From: Ulota crispa
Lineage: Eukaryota > Streptophyta > Bryopsida > Orthotrichales > Orthotrichaceae
Reading direction: 5' to 3'
Assembly (NCBI GenBank): GCA_963920765.1
Contig: OY987247.1
Location: 8,652,471 to 8,716,470, forward strand
DNA: 64,000 bases
This document shows positions 36,117 to 47,669 of the stretch, in pieces. The stretch's first letter is position 1; each line of letters opens with the position of its first letter. The position numbers were made by a program, and so were the translations under genes. Below the pieces are notes generated by a model. It did not search any database. It was given only the letters and a program-made list of their open reading frames with translations, and was not told where the DNA came from.

Positions 36117-36640
36117 ACCACTTTGACTCGCACTTTCTTTGCTGGCAAGAGTGAGAATCAGAGTAACTGTTTTCGTTCGATGTAGAGATGTGCCTTTTCT
36201 CAGGGTCCTTAGCCCATATGTGATAGTGGTGTGTTCTTCTTCCGTTGCTCCTGTGACGTTGTGTGACGTTGTGTCTGGAAGTGAGAGAAAGCTCTGCGTC
36301 AGTAAAGCAGCAATTTTGGAATATGCGCATGCGTATATGTTGTAAAGCTTTTCTTTGAAGTTATCAACTTTAAGCCTGACGCTGACCACAGGTGATACAC
36401 GTGAGCACCTATTTTGTTTCTGATGCTTGTTGCCACCAATTAGAATGCACTTGAGTCCAGTTAGTAGACAGTATGTTTTTGCATTCATGTGGTGAAAAAG
36501 CATGTGTGGAAATTTGCAACTGCTGTTGTTGCATATTGTGTTGCACTACCAACAAACTGCACTTTGCAATATGATCTTTCTTCGAATGTGTGATAACCAC
36601 TGCTTAAAACATGTTAGCTTATAAGAATATCATCTTAGCT
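36117..36640 (+). other. Conserved 3' flank of B1
   Basis: Shared with the other copies: CGATGTAGAGATGTGCC, TCAGGGTCCTTAGCCCA, GTCTGGAAGTGAGAGAAAG, GCATGCGTATATGTTGTAAA, and GGTGAAAAAGCATGTGTGG. Likely 3' UTR and the space before the convergent short ORF. Confidence 0.5.
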
Positions 36641-36794
36641 TATACAAATACTGTTTTGCATTCCAGTGGGTATAAGACTATAAGAACATATTTAGAATTA
36701 GAACATAGTTAATTAGAAATCTACTTCCAGTTCCAGAGGCTCATTTGAATACAATTGAAACAATCAAAGTGTACGTTGGAGTAATGATACGTTA

Positions 36795-36899
36795 CTACCT
36801 CCAATGCTTGATGGCTCTTGCTTGGAATGTCGTATCACACTGCCCACGGAGAGAGACCGCCACAATGAGCGCTGCCAAGGTCACTTTTTTACCCATCAT
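36795..36899 (-). CDS. Small signal-peptide-like ORF, copy d (34 aa)
   Basis: Unrecognised. Tandem ATG codons at 36897-36899 and 36894-36896, TAG at 36795-36797. Reads MMGKKVTLAALIVAVSL, then RGQCDTTFQARAIKHWR. Same length as copy b, with about 12 substitutions, several conservative (I/V, F/L, K/R). The Lys pair plus a 12-residue hydrophobic core suggests a signal peptide with a short basic mature part. It is convergent to B1, about 680 bp from its stop. About 100 bp upstream of the ATG is conserved in all seven copies (TGCTGGCTGATCTCATCA, then GAGTACGGCAACC). Could be non-coding sequence that happens to stay open. Confidence 0.4.
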   Translation of the reverse strand: MMGKKVTLAALIVAVSLRGQCDTTFQARAIKHWR

Positions 36900-37648
36900 G
36901 GTTGCCGTACTCACAAGCTGATGAGATCAGCCAGCTTGACAACCGTTAATCAAAAGTCCAGTCTTACGAAATCTGAATGTTTTTGTGATAATAAGTTTTA
37001 TGAACTGCATTCTATGCAATTTATAAATTTAGGTTCAATACCTCCAAATTTAGGAGTCCAGGTTCAATATCTGCATGAGGGAAATTTAAATAGAAGCCTA
37101 TGTATATTAAAAATGCCTCAATAAATCTTTACAATCCTAGCATACAACTCTGTAATTAATGTGCAGTTTGTAGATTTGGATTATGTGAGCTTTAAACCAT
37201 TTAGACAAAGCTTTAATATACATATCTCATTCCTTCTATGGTTGCAGTTAGTAAGGTAATACCCGTAAGGAACAAATAATGCACTTGATATGATGGCTTC
37301 CTATATGGCACAAGTCACAACTCACAAGCCAGTCATGGCTCAAAATACGTCACTTATACCATATTGTTGAGTTTGTCTACAGATTGCAACTATCCAAGTT
37401 AATATATAGGTTTATTTTGTACAATAGATTTGTTTGGATTGATCAACCAAAATACTCGACTTTTTTATATGCCATATGTTGTACCTTGTATATATAAAAT
37501 GCGATTTATTGCAATCTTTGATTGTAAGAGACTAAGAGTTTGAATACAAGAGCAACGATTTTAATATTAACAACTAGTTACATGAAGATTTGACCTTTAT
37601 AGTGAATATTTTTACAAAAATTAAATTTCTATGCTTTGAATATATGAT

Positions 37649-37796
37649 GTGTTATTCATTGGATTGGGAAAAAGTGAAAATTTGGGCATTTTGGATTTTA
37701 TGATTATTAAAGAGTATTCATGGAATACTCTTCAAAAAACATATAATCCAAAAGTCCCAAAATGTCATTTTTTCCCAATTAAATGAATAAAGTATT
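37649..37796. mobile_element. Short MITE M
   Basis: GTGTTATTCATTGGATTGGG at the left answers CCCAATTAAATGAATAA at the right; the centre pairs ATTTTATGATTATTAAAGAG. About 150 bp, non-coding. Confidence 0.65.
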
Positions 37797-37847
37797 AACG
37801 TGTTATTTAATAAATGATTATATCAATGTATCATTTGTAAGTATAGT

Positions 37848-39590
37848 ATTTATATAAACAAGGTAGTTCCAAAACGTGTGGACAAGTTCAGTGTAATGAG
37901 TTCCCTAGTCATTCATACTTGTTACATTGACAAAATCAAGGTATATGTGTTTGTGTTGTGTTTGTGTTGTGTTTGTGTTTTTTGGATTTGTTTGATGAAT
38001 TCTTGGATGTACATGTATTTGAAACAAACTAAGCATTCATATGTTTTTAAATGGACTCCATTGGATTTGGTTACATTTTTAAATTTTAGGTGGAAATGTC
38101 ATTATCTATCCATCTTTGAATGACTTGTTAGTCACAACTCACAACCATGAGTTTGTCTATTTCTGCCCGTTTCTTGTCCACCTCTAATAAATGCAATTTG
38201 TACAATATGACAACCTTCAATTGCTTGTTCATTTGAAGTGAAATGAAATGTACCTTAGGAAGATCTTGAATGAGGATTTTGAATCATAATGCTAATAACA
38301 CCATATTAAATAATTTGGAAAAAAAACACAATATTGGGACTTTTGGATTTTGTGTTTTTTAAAGTGCATTTAGTGAATCTTCTTCAAAAAACACAATACC
38401 CAAAAGTCCCAAAATTGCATTTTTTCTCGATTTACTAAATATAGGGTTCAATGCAAATAATGCTTTAAATGTGCAAGTTGCTAGGCAAGTTGCAAAGAAT
38501 TTGATTAAAAGCACATTGTGAAAATTGGAAGATGACATATATCAAATTCCCCAACCATGTGCATGTGCCTTGTACCACAAGTTAACTACAAACAATTTTA
38601 TTTGCATATTCTATGTCCACCAAAAGTGCCACATTGGATTGTTGTGATTATGGCCAAACCCTTTTTGTGCTGGCCTATCAATCCACCATTGATCCAACAA
38701 TGCATTCTTGCTAGCATCAAAATTGGGTAGTGCAACAAAACTTCCCAAATTTTTTCTTTGTTTGATTTTAGGTTTTTGAACAAACTATCTATGAAGATAA
38801 AAAAAATGACCATGTGCAATGGTAAAAACCACATGGTATTGAGCTATTGACTTATGGTGTGGATTTTCAATTTATCAAGTGTGGTTATTGTTTTAATGAA
38901 TCTTCCTTCTTTCTAAAGTTCCAAGGAATTTACAATGGACAAATACTATTTGACTATTCTGTTTTATGAGAGATGTGTTATTTTGTATATGAAAGACAAA
39001 GTAAAATGTTTCTTGTTTGTGCAAGGGGCACATGAAAAATGTAGTGAAACAATTGTAGGCTTTAGATCAATCATATTGATTACTACCTTTTCATATGTTT
39101 TAGGGAGATTTCTAAGATAAAATGCAGATGCCAAAAGTTGTCTTTGAATGTCTAAACAACTCATGGTCATTTTGAATATTGATGTATCAAAATGAATGAA
39201 AATAACAAATCATGTCTAAAAGAAGAGATTTATAATACACACAAACAATAAAATAAAATAAATAAATAAACACTCTTCTTTGTTGATGAGCTATAATTGT
39301 GATATGTATAAATGTTGTGACTACAACAATCTAAGTCAACTTATCCACCATTCCACCTATTTTGAGCTTTTTTGCTTGGAATGTGGAAATCCTTTTGAGT
39401 TGGGTACTTTGAATGAAAACATCTCTACTTTCTTTGTATGTTTACACATGCATAAAACTAAAGATAAGATTTTTTTAAAGCTTGGTTGCATATATGACCA
39501 AATTTAACTTACTCAATCAAAACTAGATTTTGGTTGTGAAACTTTAGTACATCTTCTCAATTATCATGTTAGATGCCTAATTTACATCTT
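37848..39590 (+). repeat. Central inverted repeat, left arm
   Basis: About 1.74 kb whose reverse complement is 40703-42455. I found only a few differences, clustered at the outer and inner edges (for example AAACAAGG versus AAACGAGG and AACGTGTGG versus AATGTGTGG). Frames of 61, 68 and 78 codons are identical in both arms for that reason and are not independent evidence of genes. Confidence 0.85.
38297..38448. mobile_element. MITE M inside R copy 3
   Basis: AACACCATATTAAATAATTT at the left, ATTTACTAAATATAGGGTT at the right. R copy 1 has the uninterrupted sequence ATAATGCCAATGCAAATAATG (26370-26390), so the insertion came after R units multiplied. Confidence 0.78.
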
Positions 39591-39778
39591 CTCATTTTTT
39601 ACATTTATGAAATTATCAATGTTTTTCATGTAGTCTTACACTCTTCCATGCATAGTGATATTTGTATTTTGCTTCCAAATTAACACCTTTGAAAGTGAAA
39701 CATTCTTGAATGATATAACATGATATTTATAGACTTGGAAGTTACTTGAATGTGGAACTTTTGACTTTATTTATGTTT

Positions 39779-39978
39779 NNNNNNNNNNNNNNNNNNNNNN
39801 NNNNNNNNNNNNNNNNNNNNNNNNNNNNNNNNNNNNNNNNNNNNNNNNNNNNNNNNNNNNNNNNNNNNNNNNNNNNNNNNNNNNNNNNNNNNNNNNNNNN
39901 NNNNNNNNNNNNNNNNNNNNNNNNNNNNNNNNNNNNNNNNNNNNNNNNNNNNNNNNNNNNNNNNNNNNNNNNNNNNNN
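39779..39978. other. Assembly gap, 200 N
   Basis: Exactly 200 N, a conventional placeholder. The 578 bp before it (39201-39778) reappear directly after it (39979-40557) with a single T insertion in a homopolymer (7 versus 8 T). The simplest reading is that two contig ends overlap and were not merged, so there may be no missing sequence. Confidence 0.95.
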
Positions 39979-40557
39979 AATAACAAATCATGTCTAAAAG
40001 AAGAGATTTATAATACACACAAACAATAAAATAAAATAAATAAATAAACACTCTTCTTTGTTGATGAGCTATAATTGTGATATGTATAAATGTTGTGACT
40101 ACAACAATCTAAGTCAACTTATCCACCATTCCACCTATTTTGAGCTTTTTTGCTTGGAATGTGGAAATCCTTTTGAGTTGGGTACTTTGAATGAAAACAT
40201 CTCTACTTTCTTTGTATGTTTACACATGCATAAAACTAAAGATAAGATTTTTTTTAAAGCTTGGTTGCATATATGACCAAATTTAACTTACTCAATCAAA
40301 ACTAGATTTTGGTTGTGAAACTTTAGTACATCTTCTCAATTATCATGTTAGATGCCTAATTTACATCTTCTCATTTTTTACATTTATGAAATTATCAATG
40401 TTTTTCATGTAGTCTTACACTCTTCCATGCATAGTGATATTTGTATTTTGCTTCCAAATTAACACCTTTGAAAGTGAAACATTCTTGAATGATATAACAT
40501 GATATTTATAGACTTGGAAGTTACTTGAATGTGGAACTTTTGACTTTATTTATGTTT
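39979..40557 (+). repeat. Direct copy of the pre-gap sequence (probable assembly overlap)
   Basis: Same sequence as 39201-39778 apart from one T. If real it would be a perfect direct duplication cut exactly by a gap, which is far less likely than an overlap between contigs. Confidence 0.9.
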
Positions 40558-40703
40558 TCAAAAGAGTAATTATAAAATGATTTACCTATGATATCTCATA
40601 CCAAGGTCCCAAAATGGGTCCTTTTGATTTATGGATCAAGTCATTCAACTAGAATGACCTAGATTTACCAAACGAAAAGAAGAAAAAATCTTTCAAACAG
40701 CCC
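40376..40703. other. Spacer at the centre of the inverted repeat
   Basis: About 330 bp between the two arms, not palindromic. Contains CCAAGGTCCCAAAATGGGTCC, itself a short inverted stem, near 40602. No gene. Confidence 0.6.
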
Positions 40704-42455
40704 ATGAAAAGATGTTAATTAGGCATCTAACATGATAATTGAGAAGATGTACTAAAGTTTCACAACCAAAATCTAGTTTTGATTGAGTAAGTTAAATTTG
40801 GTCATATATGCAACCAAGCTTTAAAAAAATCTTATCTTTAGTTTTATGCATGTGTAAACATACAAAGAAAGTAGAGATGTTTTCATTCAAAGTACCCAAC
40901 TCAAAAGGATTTCCACATTCCAAGCAAAAAAGCTCAAAATAGGTGGAATGGTGGATAAGTTGACTTAGATTGTTGTAGTCACAACATTTATACATATCAC
41001 AATTATAGCTCATCAACAAAGAAGAGTGTTTATTTATTTATTTTATTTTATTGTTTGTGTGTATTATAAATCTCTTCTTTTAGACATGATTTGTTATTTT
41101 CATTCATTTTGATACATCAATATTCAAAATGACCATGAGTTGTTTAGACATTCAAAGACAACTTTTGGCATCTGCATTTTATCTTAGAAATCTCCCTAAA
41201 ACATATGAAAAGGTAGTAATCAATATGATTGATCTAAAGCCTACAATTGTTTCACTACATTTTTCATGTGCCCCTTGCACAAACAAGAAACATTTTACTT
41301 TGTCTTTCATATACAAAATAACACATCTCTCATAAAACAGAATAGTCAAATAGTATTTGTCCATTGTAAATTCCTTGGAACTTTAGAAAGAAGGAAGATT
41401 CATTAAAACAATAACCACACTTGATAAATTGAAAATCCACACCATAAGTCAATAGCTCAATACCATGTGGTTTTTACCATTGCACATGGTCATTTTTTTT
41501 ATCTTCATAGATAGTTTGTTCAAAAACCTAAAATCAAACAAAGAAAAAATTTGGGAAGTTTTGTTGCACTACCCAATTTTGATGCTAGCAAGAATGCATT
41601 GTTGGATCAATGGTGGATTGATAGGCCAGCACAAAAAGGGTTTGGCCATAATCACAACAATCCAATGTGGCACTTTTGGTGGACATAGAATATGCAAATA
41701 AAATTGTTTGTAGTTAACTTGTGGTACAAGGCACATGCACATGGTTGGGGAATTTGATATATGTCATCTTCCAATTTTCACAATGTGCTTTTAATCAAAT
41801 TCTTTGCAACTTGCCTAGCAACTTGCACATTTAAAGCATTATTTGCATTGAACCCTATATTTAGTAAATCGAGAAAAAATGCAATTTTGGGACTTTTGGG
41901 TATTGTGTTTTTTGAAGAAGATTCACTAAATGCACTTTAAAAAACACAAAATCCAAAAGTCCCAATATTGTGTTTTTTTTCCAAATTATTTAATATGGTG
42001 TTATTAGCATTATGATTCAAAATCCTCATTCAAGATCTTCCTAAGGTACATTTCATTTCACTTCAAATGAACAAGCAATTGAAGGTTGTCATATTGTACA
42101 AATTGCATTTATTAGAGGTGGACAAGAAACGGGCAGAAATAGACAAACTCATGGTTGTGAGTTGTGACTAACAAGTCATTCAAAGATGGATAGATAATGA
42201 CATTTCCACCTAAAATTTAAAAATGTAACCAAATCCAATGGAGTCCATTTAAAAACATATGAATGCTTAGTTTGTTTCAAATACATGTACATCCAAGAAT
42301 TCATCAAACAAATCCAAAAAACACAAACACAACACAAACACAACACAAACACATATACCTTGATTTTGTCAATGTAACAAGTATGAATGACTAGGGAACT
42401 CATTACACTGAACTTGTCCACACATTTTGGAACTACCTCGTTTATGTAAAATACT
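40703..42455 (-). repeat. Central inverted repeat, right arm
   Basis: Reverse complement of 37848-39590. It has the 7-T version of the homopolymer found before the gap. It also carries the mirrored MITE at 41851-42002. Confidence 0.85.
41851..42002. mobile_element. MITE M, mirror of 38297-38448
   Basis: Same element on the opposite arm: AACCCTATATTTAGTAAAT at the left and ATTATTTAATATGGTGTT at the right. Being at the same site in both arms, it was present before the arms became identical. Confidence 0.75.
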
Positions 42456-43210
42456 AAGCACATACTAGAAGTCAAGTCAAGAACTCAGTGCATGCTTATC
42501 CAAAACTTTGTAGAAACCTTGACTTTGAGGGTCAAAATGTTTCCTATAACATATTTTTGATATCCCAAATCCATGCTTCTATATTCAAACTTTTACACAA
42601 GAAGAGTGCAATATTTAAAAATTCACATCACATAGGAGACAAGAATTGAGTGAAACAAAATGTCTTATACTTCAATTGTTCAATCCAATTCAAATAATTG
42701 TAATGTACAAAATATGCTACTGACTAACTAGTTAGTGGCAATCTCTAATCAAGTTCAAGAAGAGAATGTAGTAGAAACAACAAATATTGGTATCAAATAT
42801 TCAATAAAGTTCAATCTACCATTATTTTATAAATTACAAACCTAATGGGAATGAGATAATAGAAAATGAACCAAAATATCACTTTCAAGCATTGTAAAGC
42901 TCACATTATCCAAATCTACAAAATGCGCATTTAAACAGAGAGTTGTGCACAACAAACTCCACATTTAATTATAGTTTGAGTTGTATACTTTGAACATCTA
43001 GATTTATTAAGGTATTTTTAAAGAACACAATTCTCCTTCTAAATTCCCTCATGCATGTTATGAACTTGGACTCCTATATTGCACAAAATGCAATTCTTAA
43101 AACTTATTATCACAAAAGCATTCAAACTAAGTAAGACTAGACTTTTGAAGTAACTTTTCATTAGCGGTTGTTGTGCTAACTAATCTCATCAATTTGTGAG
43201 TACAACAACC

Positions 43211-43318
43211 ATGGAGGGTAAAAAAGTGATCTTGGCATTGCTCATTGTGGCTGTCTCTTTCAAGGGCACAATAACACAGCAATCCAAGCAAGGGCCTTCA
43301 TACATTGGAAATAGATAA
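43211..43318 (+). CDS. Small signal-peptide-like ORF, copy e (35 aa)
   Basis: Unrecognised. ATG at 43211 in CAACAACCATGGAGG, TAA at 43316-43318. Reads MEGKKVILALLIVAVSF, then KGTITQQSKQGPSYIGNR. Compared with copies b and d one base is missing after the hydrophobic run, so the tail is in the other frame, the one also used by copies a and g. The signal-like half is kept in spite of the tail change. No A/B gene is adjacent, so it is an orphan copy. Confidence 0.35.
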   Translation: MEGKKVILALLIVAVSFKGTITQQSKQGPSYIGNR

Positions 43319-43324
43319 TTGACT

Positions 43325-44770
43325 CAAATATCTAAAATACAACAAAGATCAAATATGAAAGTTTTGTTGCATTATGCCACTACACAATTTTGATGTTAGC
43401 AAGAATGCATTTTTATACCAATGATAGATTGATTAGGCACAAAAATATTATGATTGTAATTGCAACAATTCAATGTGGCATTTGTGGTGAATTCAAAATA
43501 TGCAAATAATTTTTTTGTAATCAAATTATGAAACACAGCACATAGTTCGGGAATTTGACATATGATATCTTCCAATTTTCATAATATGCTTTGATCAAAC
43601 TCTTTGCATTTTGTATACTCAAAGCAATATTTGCATTGGCATTATGACTCAAAATCCTCATTCAAGATCTCTAAAGTAATTTTCATTTCACTTAAAATGA
43701 ACTATCAATTGAAGGCTATCATATTGTACAAATTGCATTTATTAGACATGGACAACAAAAAAAAAGGGTAAAAATAGACAAACTAATGGCAGTGACTAAT
43801 ATGTCATTCAAAGATGAATAGATAATGACATTTTTACCTAAACTTTAAAAATGTAAACAATTCAATGGAGTCCATTTAAAAATATGTGAATGCTTTGTTT
43901 CAAGTACAGCCAAAAATTTGTCAAATAAATCAAATGAACACAAAGACAAAAAAAAGTACATGTCCTTGATTTTGTCAAATCAGCAATGAAATGACTATGG
44001 ATTTCATTATACCAATATTGTCAATGTATTTTGTCAAAAGCCTCCCTTATATAAAAAACTAAATATACAAAAAACACACTCATACAATAATACTCAACAT
44101 TCAATGCATGGAAAATTGAAAATCAAAGATCTATTGAAGTTTTATTCAATCTTTTACAATAGAAGATTGCAATAAGTCACAATCCATATGTACAAGACAC
44201 AGCATACTGCTGAAGTATTTTGATTCATCAATTTAAACAATTGTATTGAACAAGATACTATGGTACAAACTAACTTGCTGTGACAATCTCTAAATAAACT
44301 CAAAAATTTGATGAAAGTGAAAAATTTTGATTAGAAATCTATCAAAAAGTTGACAGCCATGACCGGCATGTGCCATGTGCCTTACACAAAGCCATCTTAT
44401 CAAGTGCATTTTTTTGTTTCTTATTTCTACTACTACCTTATTAGTTATTGACTACAACCATAGAGGGAACGAGATAAGTATAAAAAGAAACCCAGAGAAT
44501 ACTTCCAAGCATTTTTCAAACTTTTCAAACCTCACACAATTAAAATCTACAAACTGTGCATTTAATTAAAGAGCTGTATACTAGGAGTACTAGATCTATT
44601 GAGGTGATTTTAAAGAAGACAGTTCTCTTTCTAAATTCAACGCGTTATTCCCCTCATCCAGGTATTGCACCTGGACTTCAAAATTTGCAAGTATGGAACC
44701 TAAACTCATAAATTGAGCAAAATGCAGCTCTTAAAACTTAATATCACAATAATATTCAAGTTAAGTAAGA
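43325..44770 (-). repeat. Repeat unit R, copy 5 (shortened)
   Basis: Inverted R landmarks: ATTTTGATGTTAGCAAGAATG, CATATTGTACAAATTGCATT, ATGTCATTCAAAGATG, GTTGACAGCCATGACC. It lacks the inner part present in copy 4, so it is truncated at the 43.3-kb end. Confidence 0.65.
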
Positions 44771-44833
44771 CCCAACTTTTGCTTAGCGGTTGTCATGCTG
44801 GCTGATCTCATCAGCTCTGTGAGTGCGACAACT

Positions 44834-44869
44834 ATGGCTGGTAAAAAAGTGATCTGGCAGCGCTCATAG
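44834..44869 (+). pseudogene. Small signal-peptide-like ORF, copy f (frameshifted)
   Basis: ATG at 44834, MAGKKVI, then one T is missing (GATCTGGCAG instead of GATCTTGGCAG) and TAG follows at 44867-44869. Restoring the frame only in comparison, the rest matches copies b and d. Convergent to B2. Confidence 0.5.
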
Positions 44870-45019
44870 TGGCTGTCTCTTTCGGGGGGCAGAGTAATAC
44901 AGCAATCCAAGCAAGGGCTTCAAGCATTGGAAGCAGTAACTTATCATTGGCCCAACGTACACTTTGATTGTTTCAACTTTCAATTAAAACTCAAATGAAC
45001 CTCTAGAAGCAGATTTGTA

Positions 45020-45626
45020 AGTGTGTAATTCTACCCACAGCAAGGATGCAATACGGTATTAGTTTATTAAACTATCAACTTCTACGCAGTGGCTGTGTAG
45101 CATTGCAGGAATAATTATTCTTCAACGTGCACATATTGTTGGTTGCTACACAAAATGCAACACACCATTAGCAGATTTCCACACATGCTTTCTTCACCAC
45201 ATGAAGGCAAGGAAACACTACAAACTGGACTCAAGGGCATTATATTGAGTGGCAGTTAAGAACTAGAAACAAAGCACCGACATCCATTCAAGTGCATTCG
45301 ACTTGGTGGCAGCAAGCAAACCAAGCATTAGAACAAGCCACCAATAGTCAAATAGCCAGCTTCAAACACAACATTGATAACTTCGAAGAAAAGCTTTACC
45401 ACATATACACATGTGTGTTCCAAAAACGCCTAAAAAATTGTGCGCGCTCCAGAGGCGCTGGGCTTTCTCTCACTTCCAGACACAACGTCACAGGACGTCA
45501 CAGGAGCAACGGAAGAAGAACACACTACTACCACACATGGGTAAGGACCCTGAGAATATGCACATCTCTACATCGAACGAAAACAGTTACTCTGATTCTC
45601 ACTCTTGCCAGCAACGAAAGTGCAAG
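45020..45626 (-). other. Conserved 3' flank of B2
   Basis: Reverse-strand counterpart of the flanks at 21976 and 36117: AGGGTCCTTACCCATGTG, GTCTGGAAGTGAGAGAAAG, and CATGTGTATATGTGGTAAAG read on the minus strand. Confidence 0.5.
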
Positions 45627-46691
45627 TCAAAGTGGTTCAGGCATGCAGGTTTCCACGACTTCATTACCTTCTCTTTGCACTATGATCTCTCCTCTGGCTC
45701 CAGCAACATCAGAGTTGCTGTGGTCCATGGATCCCTGCTCCAAGCGTTGAAGGTGGGCCAGGAATTCTCCTGCTTCTTGGAGTACTCTGGTCGTGTAATC
45801 TAAGGCTTCTGCAAAGTATGTTCGGTGGTCATGGTCCCTCTGTCTCGGCCAGCGGACCAGCCCATGTTCGTTGCGGGTGCTCTTCACTTTCGTTGCTGGA
45901 AGAGCAAACGATGCTGGTGTCTCTAGTCGTGTTAAAGAGGCATTTGAGTTCGAGCTGGAGTCAGTGAAGTTTCGCACTCCAGGAACACACCAGATGGCGT
46001 TGACGATCGCCAAATGATCTTGCTCACTGTTGCCAGAGGGCAACCAGCCGCTTCGGCTCCACGAAGGCACAACAGGAAGAGAGGGTGCCATAGACGCCCA
46101 CACAGACAACGAGCTGCGCTTTCGTTCGTCGCACTGGTGTAAGACCCCAGTTGAAGCATTAGCATCGGCCGAGGCTGGGTACAGCTGGTTGTAAAACTGG
46201 GTGTCCGTCACGTGCTCGGTGATGTTCCTGTGGCTCTGGACGATGGAGGAGACCGTCCCTGGTGGAGTAATCTTGGTGATCACTGCCTCGAGCACATCGC
46301 CTACTACCATGCAGAGCAGGACGTCACCGAGCGGCAAGGCCACGTCCAGTTCCAGCCGGTTGGCTCCATCACTCCCGACCAGCACCAAGCGCACAATGAC
46401 CTCCTCAGCATCGATCAGTTTCAGCAAGTGAGCATGGTGCTGGAGGTATTCGACAAAGACTTCCAGCTTCTCGCTGAGCAGTCGTGCAAAGGTCCACTGG
46501 CGTCCGTGTTTAAAACGCACGGTGAACAACTCCCTTCGCTCTACACAGTCACCACCTCCTCTCCGGCTTTCACCATCGTCAACGTTTGAAAAAGTTTTAG
46601 GAGAAACAGGCACCCAGCGGTCCTGGTCCCAGCCATCGTCTGTGCATGGGACTTCCCTTTGGCTGTGGCGCCTCCCTAAAACTCTCGCCAT
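45627..46691 (-). CDS. Gene B2, intact member of the A/B family (354 aa)
   Basis: Unrecognised protein, the most complete B copy. Start at the ATG of AGAGAGATGGCGAGAG (46689-46691), shared by all copies; an upstream in-frame extension lacks conservation. Layout: variable charged N-terminus with a short Gly run (residues 1-50); a globular block about 50-150 with ELFTVRFKHGRQW, LLSEKLEVFVEYL, IVRLVLVGSDGANRLELDV and VLLCMVVGDVLEAV; a Ser/Asn/Thr-rich linker; VWASMAPSLPVVPSW; and a helical, charged C-terminus with LVRWPRQRDHDHRTYFAEAL, VLQEAGEFLAHLQRLEQ. No signal peptide, membrane span, zinc site or catalytic motif is apparent. Single exon. About 50% G+C. Nearest relative is B1, then A2. Function unknown; probably a cytoplasmic or nuclear soluble protein. 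Confidence 0.75.
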   Translation of the reverse strand: MARVLGRRHSQREVPCTDDGWDQDRWVPVSPKTFSNVDDGESRRGGGDCVERRELFTVRFKHGRQWTFARLLSEKLEVFVEYLQHHAHLLKLIDAEEVIVRLVLVGSDGANRLELDVALPLGDVLLCMVVGDVLEAVITKITPPGTVSSIVQSHRNITEHVTDTQFYNQLYPASADANASTGVLHQCDERKRSSLSVWASMAPSLPVVPSWSRSGWLPSGNSEQDHLAIVNAIWCVPGVRNFTDSSSNSNASLTRLETPASFALPATKVKSTRNEHGLVRWPRQRDHDHRTYFAEALDYTTRVLQEAGEFLAHLQRLEQGSMDHSNSDVAGARGEIIVQREGNEVVETCMPEPL

Positions 46692-46960
46692 CTCTCTGCT
46701 GTAGTTTCGAGACACAGACTCTCTCACCACGCTGTGCAGCACAAGCAGAAACCTAAAACAATAGAATGGAGGAGGGAGATGGCGCAGGCTGTATACGTCA
46801 AGCGCAAAGCGCCCTGTGTTGCTACACGTGGCAGATTAATGGAGGGTTGGAGACACTTGGAGTTCCTTAGGGTTGACTACCACTGGTTGACCACCTACAT
46901 CTGTCGTTGTGAGATAAAAATCGCTTGTGAGCAAGATTATGGTATTGGAGTTAGTTTTGT
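46692..46960 (-). promoter_or_regulatory. Conserved 5' flank of gene B2
   Basis: On the + strand GGGTTGACTAC and GGTTGACC lie at 46870-46892, two W-box cores 190 bp from the start codon. GGGCGCTTTGCGCTTG, TGCGCCATCTCCCTCC and GTCTGTGTCTCGAAAC (minus strand) are shared with B1. Promoter role is inferred. Confidence 0.55.
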
Positions 46961-47433
46961 TCAGAAGATTTCTTTGTCTTCATTTCGAACAGAAAACAAT
47001 AGAAATGAAGTCATGCATTTCATGTCCTACAACTTAATTCTAAAACTTAAGTTTGCAATTGTGATGGATTACTTACTGCACACCGACACACCGTGTCACA
47101 TAACTCATAACTTTCGTGAAGTTACACAGATTTAAAACTTGATCACATTTTTTGTTAATTTGGGAGAAACGCCTGGTCTCTTTCCCAAAACCAATTTTGG
47201 GTACTTTGGATTTTCTATTTGTGCGAATATAATGGTGATTTAAAATGAGTTTTTTAATTATTCCTTCAAGGTATTTCATCATAGGTGCAAGGTCTTGAAG
47301 AAATTAGCATGACATTCACTCGAAATCACCAAAAATTTATTAAAAATATAAATTTGAAATTTCCAAACATTGCATTATCTACCCAAATTAACAAACGTTG
47401 AATTCTTGAGTCTTATAAGGTTTGATGATCTTT
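46961..47433. mobile_element. 5' block with degenerate MITE M
   Basis: 46961-47135 is the far 5' flank of B2 and resembles 34640-34760. From about 47146 to 47403 a MITE-like unit begins TTTGTTAATTTGGGAGAAAC and ends CCCAAATTAACAAACGTT. No gene. Confidence 0.5.
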
Positions 47434-47669
47434 AATGTGTTATTCATTAATTTGGGAAAATAATGGGTACCATTTTGTATCTCACCTTAATCCAAAATTG
47501 CCACCTTAATTCAAATTAAGGAGGTCACTTGAAACCTAGTTAATGAACTCTCTGTTCAAAATTACAAAAGTTAATGAACTTTCTATCTAGAAAGAGCATA
47601 TTTTTGGATGATATATCTCATTTCATTGGAAAACAATCAACAAATTCCCAATTCAATGAAAATGGCGTT
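47434..47669. mobile_element. MITE M
   Basis: AATGTGTTATTCATTAATTT at the left, CAATGAAAATGGCGTT at the right; flanks CTTT and CTCT, a target duplication with one change. Non-coding. Confidence 0.65.

Larger units (their letters stand above)
36960..39778 (+). repeat. Repeat unit R, copy 3
   Basis: Matches R copies 1 and 2 in order and orientation. Two AACACC-type MITEs are inserted here (37649-37796 and 38297-38448). From 37848 on it is nearly identical to the reverse of 40703-42455. Confidence 0.75.
40703..43140 (-). repeat. Repeat unit R, copy 4
   Basis: Inverted R unit. Beyond 42455 similarity to copy 3 falls but the R landmarks continue up to the short ORF copy e. Confidence 0.7.

Noticed and set aside
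39746..40051. Frames running through the N block
   Set aside because: They consist of unknown residues across the gap and have no content.
41465..41701. 78-codon frame, identical to one at 38598-38834 on the other strand
   Set aside because: Identity follows from the near-identical inverted arms and is not independent conservation; other R copies are interrupted at the same place.
46201..46589. Open frames on the + strand opposite gene B2 (76 and 125 codons), and similar antisense frames at 21112-21441 and 35232-35522
   Set aside because: Shadows of the G+C-rich A/B coding sequence; the sense frame carries the conserved blocks.
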